Source of the DNA: Phialocephala subalpina | Lineage: Eukaryota; Ascomycota; Leotiomycetes; Helotiales; Mollisiaceae | NCBI GenBank assembly: GCA_900073065.1 | Contig: FJOG01000003.1 | Location: 227,790 to 291,789, forward strand | Direction: 5' to 3' | Length of the DNA stretch: 64,000 bases | In this document: positions 21,317 through 32,500 of the stretch, piece after piece | Layout: each line of letters opens with the position of its first letter | How positions within the stretch are numbered: the first letter of the stretch is position 1 | The notes under the pieces: generated by a model | The model's input: only the letters and a program-made list of their open reading frames with translations | What the model was told of the DNA's origin: nothing | Databases searched by the model: none | Translations under genes and position numbers: made by a program

Positions 21317-24158
21317 GGCTTGGAGTATTCAAAAGCATGAATAGACTTTAACTGATGTTTCCGAGAAACTGAATCTGGGGAAATGTAGGGAAGTGGAGAC
21401 CATGAAAGAGGGATCTCCCATATTATGAGTGGAACCAGGTGAAGGATTTCTGGGGAACATCGATTACCTGGACAGTGTTCACAATAAATCAGACTCACCA
21501 CGTACCTGCGGCTCGGCCACATGGAAGGCACAATAGACCGCCATGTTCCAGTAAAATCACCTCGAGCGGAGAATAGAAACCTGGATCTGCGCGAATTAAA
21601 ACCGGCTACCAACATGCTAGAGGGCGGGAATGGCGTCCAGGCATGCTGGAACGAAGTGGACGAGTGCCGGCCGATCTAAGCGACCAGTGCTGAAACCCAG
21701 TGAGGGGCAGTGAATCCTTTTCTGATTTCCCGAAGTTACAAAAATCCGGGGAAGCGGAGATAACTCCTTGCAAGACATGCATGAAATACGAATCGGCAGC
21801 CATGGCAGAAAACACGAAGAATTGAAATTAGTTGTGTCCCAAAGAGTGAGGACTTCCATGTTGGCGGAAATAGAGTTCAGCCACACACGTGGCTTATGCT
21901 GTCATATCAGACCACATTCTGGGCTTTAGCGAGTCAGATAGGGGAGAACCTCCACTCATCCGGTGGGGGTTGGTATGGAGACAAAACCCAATATTATTGT
22001 TCAAATTATGTGAGAAACTATCTCAGGTACAGTATAGTGAGAGTTTTGAAAGCTTCAGCCAATGGCTCATCCCCTGTTGATATAAACAGATTTCATGAAT
22101 TCAATTTGAATCACGTGTCGGGGAAACTTGTGCGATCAGGACTCTCTCAAGCTTTCTTCCAGGAGCTGGCCAAAGTGGTACCCAGAAGACTTTGTGAGCA
22201 ACCGTGGTAAAGTGTTAAAATAGGATAAAGCACTAAAATGCAGGAGAACGTGGGCTGGTTTTTTGGATCTTGGTAACAGCCATTGGATCCTATTGAAAAC
22301 AATATGTACATAACGAGCGCAAGGATATGCAACCAGGAACCAGGAACCAGCACGCTTTTCGCCGCATCAACAAACAAGTTCACTTCCCCGCAAAGATCCC
22401 CTCATTTGCCCACGCAGAGAACTGGGGCCCCAGCAAACTCATTGGGTGGGATGTTAATCCCACACTTCCCATAGGCCATTCAGGTACCCTGCATCTTCAG
22501 ATTATCATAAATCCCAGCATACTCCTGACCTGAAGTCGGAGTCCGAGCGCTGATGGGTCCAAAAGGCATGAGAGCTAGTGCTTCTCGTCGTCCCCGTGAA
22601 TTTCTCGCGTTGCAAGCGCCGGTTTTTGGGGCAAGTGAGTACTGGAACTGGGTCGGCGTTTGCTCTGCTTCCTTTCTTGTTCGATTTAGAGCTGAGGAGC
22701 TTTGAAACGATGAATTTTGTTCATTTTAGGATGGTCGGACTCGGTCAAAGCTTTGCAGCAACTGCCTGGCCTACCAGAGTAGCGGTAGCGAGAGCAAAAG
22801 TTTTGACCGAGAAACGTATGTTGATTGAGTTTGAAGATAAAAGTTGTCATAGAGCGTGGTACTACGATTGAAGAATGTTACTGTTGTTCTAGACAGCAAT
22901 TGTGATCTCGAATGATGAAGACGAATGTACCGAGTGCCTGGGAGTGGGCTACGGACTTTGACCGTGCTGCGCGAGATACTTGTACAAATTTCTACGACCT
23001 GCAGCGAGTTAACAAAACGTCAACCACAAGTATCGTATCACAAGCTTGCACCGTCGCCAATGCTGCGAGTACAAAGGAAGACTCGGCTCCAGAAATACCG
23101 TCAAGGTGAGTCCTCCTTTTGTTTTCGTTTAGCGAGGCGAGGGCAACCTGGAAACGAGGTATGCGCTCTACTCATCCCCAAGTACCTATCGCTTCCACAA
23201 TTCGAGGAATACGCGACGTCAAGTTGGGATGGCATGAGCTTGATTTGCTTGATACAAACCTTAAATACGCTATCCGTTTGCAAAACCTCCTGGAAATCAA
23301 ACACCCTTGGTACGTTCAAGGCTCCAGAGCTACTGAAACGTTTTTGATAGATCATCGCAAAAACCACCCACTGATCTGAAAACGCAAAACATCAAATACG
23401 TTCTACCCTTCTAGAGACGCAATAAGAAAGTATCGCAGCAAACAGAAAATCGCTCTCAATCGTCAAGACACCAAATATTATCGAATCGTGGCGCGATGTT
23501 CGCGCCTTGTTCATGGCTGCAACGAAGAGAGAATCCATTGTCCGACCAAACCAGAGAACTTGCGCGACTCAAAAGAACTAACCCAAGAAGACAAAACAAT
23601 GCGGTGTAGAACCGTATTTCCCAAGCATGCTCTCGAGTACTTCAAAAATAGGCGTCGCCACAATCGCTCCTCAATATTCCATATAATGCACTAACACAGA
23701 GGAACCCACCTTGCCCTTCCACTCCTCGCCTCACAAATCATTCCAGATCGTGCGTTCTGGTATTTGACGATTTGACAAGGTCCTTTCTCGCAGCTTTCTC
23801 CACGGTACATAGTCATTCGCCTCAATCAATACTCTCCCTGATGCTGCTCAGAAAGAAGTTGGCCGTCTACAGCAGTATGCAATTGATAATGACCGATTGA
23901 CCAATGTGGGCGTCTCTACCGTCTTGGTAAGAGAGTAGATATCAGTTATAGAGAGAGGCGGAGCAAATGGTCCCGATATCAATAACCTCCTTCCTCATGT
24001 GTCCAACGTGAACAAAAGTGGAGGGAGATCTACACCCAGTCACGTGTTTGAGACCTTGGCCGTAGGCCCGTAGGATTACCCCTCTCTGTAAGTTTCCTTG
24101 CAAGGACCTTGATAGAGATAGAGATGGATGCCAAGTAAGTCGAGCAGTGAGCAGTTGC

Positions 24159-24235
24159 GATAAGGTTGAGGGCGGGAGTAGACAGCCGCCAGCCTTGGCG
24201 CATAGTATGCAACGTCGAGGCAACTCTCCTTATCG
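24159..24235. promoter_or_regulatory. Pair of GATA-factor sites (HGATAR)
   Basis: CGATAA at 24158-24163 on the plus strand and its complement TTATCG at 24230-24235 stand in opposite orientation about 70 bp apart, roughly 155-230 bp upstream of the permease ATG. HGATAR pairs are typical targets of AreA/NirA-type nitrogen GATA activators, and Dal5-like permeases are commonly nitrogen-regulated. Binding is inference. Confidence 0.4.
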
Positions 24236-24308
24236 TTGTCGGCTAATTTCTTCCTTGCGATGATAACGGTTCCCCGAATGCATACCTTAACGATGAACAT
24301 AAGGTAGG

Positions 24309-24316
24309 TATATAAG
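24309..24316 (+). promoter_or_regulatory. TATA box of the permease gene
   Basis: TATATAAG lies 74-81 nt upstream of the ATG at 24390, a normal spacing for a fungal core promoter with a short leader. Confidence 0.5.
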
Positions 24317-24389
24317 CCGCAAGTAAGCCATCGCACGCATGTTCTCGCGAAGTTCCTGAGCCCTCTCTCATCTGCTTTTGGTGCCCATC

Positions 24390-26024
24390 ATGACGCAGGT
24401 TCCACCCTCCCCAATGATCGCCATCGACGATGAGAAGAATCCAAGACTCTATGGAGCTGAGAGTGAGACTGGCAAAACAGCCACAGAAGTTATTGAGGAA
24501 GACGTTAGTTCCTCAGACGGCGATGATGCACTCAAGCTGGCCGGAATCCACGCCCACCACTTTGACGAAAAGTACATGCTCCGCCTGCGAAGAAAGATCG
24601 TAAGTCCCCTCTCCCCTCAACATTCAAACTCTCCAACATAATTAACTTCTCTCAAGGACCTTCATGTCATGCCTCTTCTCGTCTTCGTCTACTTCACCCA
24701 ATTCCTAGACAAAAACATCCTCTCCTACGCTTCCATCATGGATTTCCCGGTGACCGGAATCTGGTACAACGACATCGCCCAAGCCTTTTACATGGGCTTT
24801 CTCGTCTGGATGTTCCCCACCCAATACATCGGACAGAAATTCCCCATCGCCAAATATCTCGGATGCCACATCATCGTCTGGGGCGCTGTCGTCATGCTTC
24901 ACGCCGTGTGCCATAGCTTCTCAGGCTTCTACGCGTTGCGATTCTTCCTCGGTATGCTTGAGGCTTGCGTGAGTCCGAGTCTGATCTTGATTGTGTCCAT
25001 GTGGTACAAGCAGAACGAACGCGCGAGCAGGATCGGGTGGTTTTATGCTGGGAATCTGAGTACGAGTGTGGTTGGAGGAGGAGTAGCGTACGGAGTAACA
25101 TTCTTCAAAGGTTCCATTGCACCCTGGAAACTCCTCTACCTCATCCTCGGCTGTCTCGCCATCCTCTGTGGGATTCTCGTCGTTTTATTCCTTCCCGACT
25201 CACCCATGACCGCTCGCTTTCTCAACGAAGAAGAGAAGATCGCAGCCCTGGAACGCGTGCGTCTCGACCAAGCAGGAACACACAACAAACATATCAAACG
25301 CTACCAGATCGTCGAGACGTTCAAAGACATCCGAACCTGGATCATGTTCATAATAATAATGTGCATCGGCGTCCCCAACGGCGGAAACTCAGCATTCAGC
25401 AACATCATCACGAAGAGTTTTGGCTGGACCTCCCGACAAACCCTCCTCCTCGACATGCCCCGCGCCGCCATCGGCGGATTCGCCGTCGTAGCCGTAGGCT
25501 GGCTCTCCGACCGAATCCACGATCGCATGACCCTCGTTCTAATATTCACGTTGCCAACCCTAATCGGCATGATAATAATGACCACCATGCAATACTCCGG
25601 CCAAAAAGGCGTCCTCCAATTCGCGCAACTTTTTCAAAACCTTTCCGCTCCAGGCTTTCCCTTATGCTATGCATGGAACGCCTCAAATACCGGTGGACAC
25701 ACTAAGAAAGTTACTGTGAATAGTTTCACCTTGTTTACCTTTGGGGTGGGGAGTGTGGTTGGGACGTATATTTTTTTGCCGAAGGATGCGCCGGGGTATA
25801 TTCTGGGGAAGGCGGCGATTGTTGTTTTGACGGCTGTGATGATGTTTTGTGCTGCTGCGATGGCTTGGGTTAATGTTAGGTTGAATAGACAGAAGAAGAA
25901 GGTGCTGGAGAAGATGGCTGCGGATAATGGGTGGACGGAAGAAGATGTGGAGCGCGAGCGCGAGAAGACCGCCTTCCTTGACTTGACAGACAAGGAGAAT
26001 GTGTTCTTCATGTACACACGATAA
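24390..26024 (+). CDS. MFS permease, ACS family (Dal5/allantoate-vitamin type), 525 aa
   Basis: Two exons, 24390-24599 and 24657-26024, phase 0, 57-nt intron with GTAAGT donor. The acidic N-terminal tail (about 60 residues) precedes 12 predicted helices. Typical ACS-family landmarks are LDKNILSYASIMDF in helix 1, RFFLGMLEACVSPSLILIVSMWY in helix 4 and LPDSPMTARFLNEEEK before the central loop; the C-terminal half holds FPLCYAWNASNTGGHTKK, which is characteristic of Dal5/Tna1-like proton symporters for anionic nutrients (allantoate, ureidosuccinate, nicotinate, pantothenate and similar). The substrate cannot be decided. GATA motifs upstream suggest nitrogen control. The DNA switches from C-rich to G-rich third positions near 25720, a codon-use oddity shared with other long genes here. 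Confidence 0.93.
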
Positions 26025-26587
26025 TGGTATCGTGTGCTCGAGGGAGGGAACAAGACGGAAGTTTTAGGTGGCCACGGACCAAACGCTTTGATGATATGTA
26101 ATCTCTCAAGTTGGCGCGGACATTGGCACTTGCCACAATTTGACAGTTTTACGCAGAACACAGAGCAATTTTGCAACAATAAAGATGTGCACAATAGATT
26201 TTCTCGTTTATACACCATTCTCATTTCCCCTCCATTCCCACCCTATAGTGATATAATGTACAGACTTTGCATCTACTCATATACACCTTTCATCTCCCTC
26301 CAAACAATAACGCAGAAGGAAGGAGAACCGCTCAAAAAAAAAGAAACAAGAAAAATTCTCGGGTATTGTGTCCTGCCTGGCCTGGCGTTCCATATCCTCC
26401 AACTACCACGCTAGAAACATAGAAATAATAAGAAAAAGAGAAAGTTCCCCGGTCCAGCTTGTACAGATGCCAGACGCTTTCGAGGATGTGTCGTGTACAT
26501 ATCCAATCATTCCACCATTTTGCCCCCCGCTCCCTTCTTCCATCCATGCTTGCGTTGAGGATAGTAACTGTGTGAGAAGGCAGCACC
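26025..26587. other. Convergent 3' regions
   Basis: 563 bp between the stop of the rightward permease and the stop of the leftward DOCK gene; presumably both 3' UTRs. AT-rich in the middle, no gene seen. Confidence 0.6.
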
Positions 26588-29500
26588 TCAGTCCTCCTCA
26601 GCAACCGAACCAACAAGCACACTCGCCTTACTAGCCTTCTTCCCCAACTTCAACAAACTCAACCTCTTCCTCACACTCCCCACCCGTGACCCCACACTCC
26701 CATCCCTACTCAAGCTCTCTCCTCTCTGACTCCCTCCCTTCTGACTCCCAAACCCACCACCACCACCGCTCTTCCCCGTCATCGGCCTATTCGAACTCGA
26801 ACTTCTCCGACTCCCCGTCGTCCCCGCTGCCCCCGCAATATCACTCTGCGTAACCCATTCCGTCTCTTCATCTTTTTCGCCGATGTCGCGACCTCGACCG
26901 CGTCCAATCGATCCAATGGTTCCCGATCCACCAAAAAAGGATTTCCGGTTTTCTTTCGAACGTGAACGTTCACTCGACACCTCATCATCTTTTCCTCTTC
27001 CCCTCCCAGGTGTCGCTATAGTACTACTCGTATCCTGCTTCTTCACATTCCCGCCATTAATCACCGGCGCTAGGACAGCTTGTTGTTCCATAATCTGCTG
27101 CTGGCTAAGATCTCGCGTGTGGCGTTTGAGGAAAGACAAGCGATTTCGACCAGCTCGAGCGGCGGGGGTATCAAGGATGTTGTTCGTGGAAAGAGTTCCG
27201 TTTGTGTCGGTGTGAGGAATGGAGTTGATGGTGCTGGAGCGTAGACCCATCATGCCTGACATCCGCTTGTTTTGACTTGAGCCTGTGGAGAGGACAGGAC
27301 TGGCGATCGCCCAGGAAGGCGTGGGGGTTGGTTCGCGGGCGATTTGGGGGAAAGAGAAAGATGATAACTCAGGCGCGAACGTATTTTCGAAATCTGAAGA
27401 TGCATTAGAGCAGGGCTCAGAGGAGGTGTACGTTAAAAATGACTTACTCGTGGTGAGGCTATCACGTTCAGTGGCGCTCACGAGATTGGGAGATTTGGAA
27501 AGCATGACAAGACAGCGTTTTATCATTACGGCGTGGTCAATTAGGGCGACTTTGAGGGCGTTTTGGAGGGGATCGAGTTCCACTTCTTCGGGTTCGCCGT
27601 CTTCGTCGACGGATGTGGGGAGAAGGTCGCGGTATTTGGCGACGGTGGTGTCTGAGCCTGGCGTGACGGAGATTTGAAGAGCGTCGATGAGGAGGGCGGC
27701 CATGTCGTCTTCACCGTCTATGACACGTTTCTCGACGACTGTCATCTCGGCTGTCTTGCGGATGATGCGTTCGACGGCTGTTTGAAGTGGGCTGAGCTTG
27801 ATGCGATTGATGGAAATGATCTCGCTGCGGCGCAGGATGGTTGGGAATGATTCCGCAGTCTTGTACAGTATCTTCTCAGCCGAGTGCTCGGTGACGGGTC
27901 CAGAAGTTGTACGTTTGCTAGTGACTGAGAAGACTGTTGGATGTGCTGACAGTAAATAATCCCTGATGACTTGCGGTACCCGAGCACGCTGGAAGACGTG
28001 ATGATTCAGATCACGATGTGGCGAAAGGGCCGAGATCTGCAAGAATTGACCTTCGACATCATCCACATCGCCAGACGTCACAATCTGAGCAGCAGGATGT
28101 TGTTCTTGCATCCGGTCCGTGAAAGCAGTCGTCCTTTCCGTAGGTGAACCCTCGAAGACGAATTCCTTGTCGCGCAGACTTGGAGGGAAACCCATGCCAC
28201 GATACGTGACTCGGAAGTACTTGGGTACCAACTTATCGCTCTTCGCAATATTCTCATACACCGTCGCAATTGACCGTTGAGTTCGAGCAAGCTTGGGATA
28301 GTCGTACACATTCTCTGCATACTGATATTGCAGCTCATGATACGCAGACAAGGCGCTACTCCATGCTTCACCCTCCTCAAAATACTTGATGATCTCGAAG
28401 TAGATCCTTTCCTTCCGATCAAAGTGTGACTGAGCCGGAAACTCTGGATCTGCCAACGGAGGAACAATCTTCGTAGGATCCCACTCGTACAAATCAGCAT
28501 GCAGTCGAAGTGCAAGACCCGCCTCGGTAGGATTCCTAGCATCAGCTTGCAATTGAGCAAGTTGATGCACATATCGAATGAAAATCTCCTCCTTTTGCAT
28601 GTCACGCAAGAACTCCATCAACCGTAGTCGATGGATCATATGTGAAGCTTCGCCTGTGACATCCGTGCTATGTACCGCGACCAGAAGATCTAAGAACTCG
28701 TCGATGGTGGCGATGATATCCTTGACTGCCGCGAAGAGTGGATCATTGTTGATCTGTCCCATGGGCTCGAAGAGACCGAGTAACTCATTGATGAACAACT
28801 TCTGGAGGATACTTTCCGTCAATGGTTTTGACTTGAAGAGGCGATCCAAGCAGTCAATCATCTCGGTCTGGATAACAGAGAGATCTTCGCTCAGAGTCCA
28901 TTCGCTGACAATCATAGTCTGCAAAACTTCGACAGCGACTCGTCTCAGACCTTCATGCACGCTCAAACAAAGCTCGACAATCGGTCCCACGAGCACAGGC
29001 ACATATTGAACTTGGTAACCGCCCATCTTCGCTAGGTTGTATTTCTGTCGATCATCAGGGCTCGTCTCCCATCCGATAGCTTCCCACGTCCTTCTGAGAA
29101 GCTCAGCACCATGTTCCCTCACATCACCAGCAATCTTCCAGACCGCTCTCCGTTTCTGCTCTGGGAATGTCTCGAGAGCCAAGGCATCGCTTCCAACGAG
29201 CTTCAATAGCACAGTGAAGAACGCTTTCCACAACTCTGTATTATAACCTTCAGCATCGTCGGGGTGCGGAAGGAAGGAGTCCAGTAAGATGCCAGCGAGG
29301 TATTCAAGGGTCTTCATAGTTGATTTATGGTGGTAGATATGAACGCTCAGCCAATCCGAAGGGAAAGCTTCGCATTGCAAGATGCTGAGATGAACTTGTA
29401 GTGTATCTTCCAGAAGCGAAGCCATCTCGTCTTCAGCTAGTTCAAGCTGCATTCCAGCAGGAAGGGTGGAGATCGCAGAAAGGATAGCAGATAACTCGAC

Positions 29501-32500
29501 GAGCACTTCGTCAAATTGTGCATTTCCTGCGATCTGTTTCGATGGGAACGGATATGTGGTTGGGAAGAGGAGAGAAAGTCGTGTCTTGTCGGTTTTGGGT
29601 GTTGTGGAGAGAGCGAGATAGGAGTTGATGATTTTGGGAATGTAGTCGGGGATCTCAGGTCCTAGGTTTTGGACTTGTGTGGATAGGATAGAACAACATA
29701 ACCGGACTTGATCTCTCCACTGCTCATTCGCGTCAGATGTCTTGCCCCAGTGCGGCGCTATCCATCGGACCGTGTTGGCGCTGAGCGCTGCCCTTTGCTC
29801 GGACTGTGAAAAAAGTTCCAGCTTCGAGTAGTTGATGATGAGGACCAGCTTGTAAAGTATCAATTTGCCTTTGACCTCCGCACAAGAGTCCATGAAGTCA
29901 ATCGCGATGTGAAGAATCTCCTCCATGTTCAGTAATCCTGTTAATTCCGGTAGCCATGTATGGAAATGCTGGACCGCCAGAGTCTGGCTGCCAACAAGAA
30001 TAGGCGCAGAATTCCGCATTAGCCCGTCAAGGGATTTGAAGATACTCCGCAGATGCCTCGTGAAGCCCGGAGAAGTACTCGTAATCCCAATTCCCGCCTC
30101 CTTCGCCTTCTGCTGCCCTCTCGCATGTGTGATGAACTTCAAGATATGTCTCACAACTTTGAACGTCGCTCTCAATTTTCTTGACGTATCGGGATCCGAA
30201 GGGTTCGATAGCAATCGAGTGAATGACCTGACCAAACAAGGTGTCGCGAAAGGATAGTTAAAAGTATTCTCAGCATATTGATCCACCAATGGTCCAAGAT
30301 TGAACCTACGATCGTGGACGATGCCGAGTACAGTGACGAGAGCGCTGAATACGAGATCCTCGTAGTCGTCGTTTCCAGCATTCTCCACTAGAATGGAGAA
30401 TATAGCATCGAAGACATCGCTCAGCAACTTGACAATCTCAATTTCTGGCACAAAGACCAGTCGCTTCAGTAGTCCCTGAACATCGCCTGGCGCCTGTTCC
30501 TTCCATTTCAGAAGTCCCAGTAGCACCTTGTCCTGGGAGAATTGAGTACTGCAAAGGTATGTCTGTACTCTCAGCGTCGCTATCGGTCCAGTAACAGCTT
30601 CGTCCTTGCTCACATCATCCTTCCCTCTTGCATTCCAAGGGACACTGAGATAGCCTGTCTTGGTCTCCCCCCTTCCTCTGGCATTGTTCGTGTTCTCATC
30701 ATATCGGTACAAGAGCAAAGAATGATGACCATCTCTCATGAATGCTTGCTGATCCCAGAGCGGCATGTGACATATCGCAAAAGGTCCATTCGGAGCATCC
30801 GAGAGCGTCATGGCGAGATGACATGTCGATACATCGAGTGCGGGAACAGCCAACTTCAAGGTCTGATTCCATGCTTCCCCTCGGTCAGCAGCTGTCGATT
30901 CCCAGGATGACGAGACCTCCGAATTCGAGGAGGAATGGATGCAGTTCTCCAAACGCTCGCCATTTGCTTTCCGGACCTCGAGAGTGATCTGTAGGTTGGA
31001 TCCTTGAATGCTGCTAGATAACGGCGTAGCGCTCCCAATAGCGCGAGAAAGAAGAGCATGCCGGGGAAGAAACGCTTCATCGATTGTGACATAGATGTCT
31101 GATCTTGCTTTTGTAGGCGCGCCCGAGAAGCCCATTTTGCTCGTCCTCGAGACTCCGGATAACAGTGTCGGCGTAGCTTTGATCAACACATCAGCGTCCG
31201 GGCTATTAAATGATCTCAGATGGACTTGGAGACGCTCCGCCCTCCTAGACTTCTCGTAGTGACCTGACTTGCTCTCCATAAACTCCTTGATGATGTCTTC
31301 CCAACCATCGGTGTGATCTTGCTTCTCTTGACCAAAGCCAGCGGATGGTGACCAGATAGTCATGACTTGTTCGTATTCCTCGTCTGACTTCATGATTGAA
31401 TTGACCTTGATGGCGCCAATCCCAACGGTCCTGTTCACTATCCGGCTGACTGACCCTGATTTTCGTTCGCTTCCTAGTGATTTCGAATCAGAGGTTCCTG
31501 GTGGTCCATCACGGCTCTGTGATCGTGCATCTGCTTGTACCTCCGTCAGCGAATTGAGCTTCGACGATATAGGAGCATTCCTCGAGAATGCCGAGCGTTG
31601 GCTGCTTTGCTTCCCCCACATCAAGCTCCTCCTCCCTGACTTGCCAGAGCCGCTAGGACTCAGTGTATGATCACTCCTCGTATTCACCGTGCCATCCCTA
31701 GACAGATCACCATTCCTGGACGCTGGCGCTTTTCCTCCAACAACTTGCTGTGTAGACCTCACTTTAACAACCAAGTATAGCTCAGTATCCGGACTCGACA
31801 AATCCCCAATGTCCGCAGACGCTAAATCCGAGAATAACGTCCTCATATTCCCCGCCTTCGCCAGACCCGTCAACGCCCCCGACGGCGGAACCTCCACAAT
31901 ATAGCTCTCACTCAGCGCCACAGCAGCTTGACCCGGTTGTTTCGAAGCCAGGAAGAACACTAGAGTCGTGGACTCGGTACTCGCGCCTACGAATGTCTTG
32001 ATATCGATCAGGAGGTGGTGGAGCGTGAGGTTTTCGTTCGCAGGTGGTGAGGGTCGTTCGTCTAGCAGGCTCATCAAGGATTGTAGTTTTGTGATTTCGA
32101 CGGCTGAGTCGTCGCCTGTTAGGACCCGACCGCCTTCGTTGGGGTCCCGGACTATGACTTCGCCATTGAAGACTTTGTTCCCCTTGACAAGATCCCAGAC
32201 CGTCTTTTCCCTTAATCGCTGGACTTCGTGTGTAGTGAGGACATTGTGGAGGAACTGCCGCCGTGAGAAATCGAGGGTTTGGACTAGTGTTGACATCTTG
32301 TCCAGAAGTGGGTATTGTCTTGACAATAGCAACTCGTGCAGATTCGTAGAATGCCATTCTCGCAGACAGCTCGCGATTTCGTCGACCAATGGTTCGGAAG
32401 TAGAGGTCGGCGTCTCATCTCCAATCTTCAGCATTGGTACTGGAGCAGGTGGTTTCGGAGCATCAGGATCCCTTGGCGCGACAACCGCCAATGTTGGTGT

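Larger units (their letters stand above)
21317..24389. other. 3 kb gene-poor region
   Basis: No gene supported. A few short open frames around 22900-23400 on the plus strand resemble coding sequence weakly but show no domain and no convincing joined model. The last 250 nt act as promoter of the permease gene (GATA sites and TATA box listed separately). Confidence 0.5.

Noticed and set aside
22900..23400. Possible small gene or gene remnant on the plus strand
   Set aside because: Short open pieces in different frames cannot be joined by credible introns into a product with any recognisable motif.
24965..25705. 246-codon open frame rich in Arg, overlapping the permease in another frame
   Set aside because: Composition is that of a shadow frame; the permease frame has all MFS helices and motifs.
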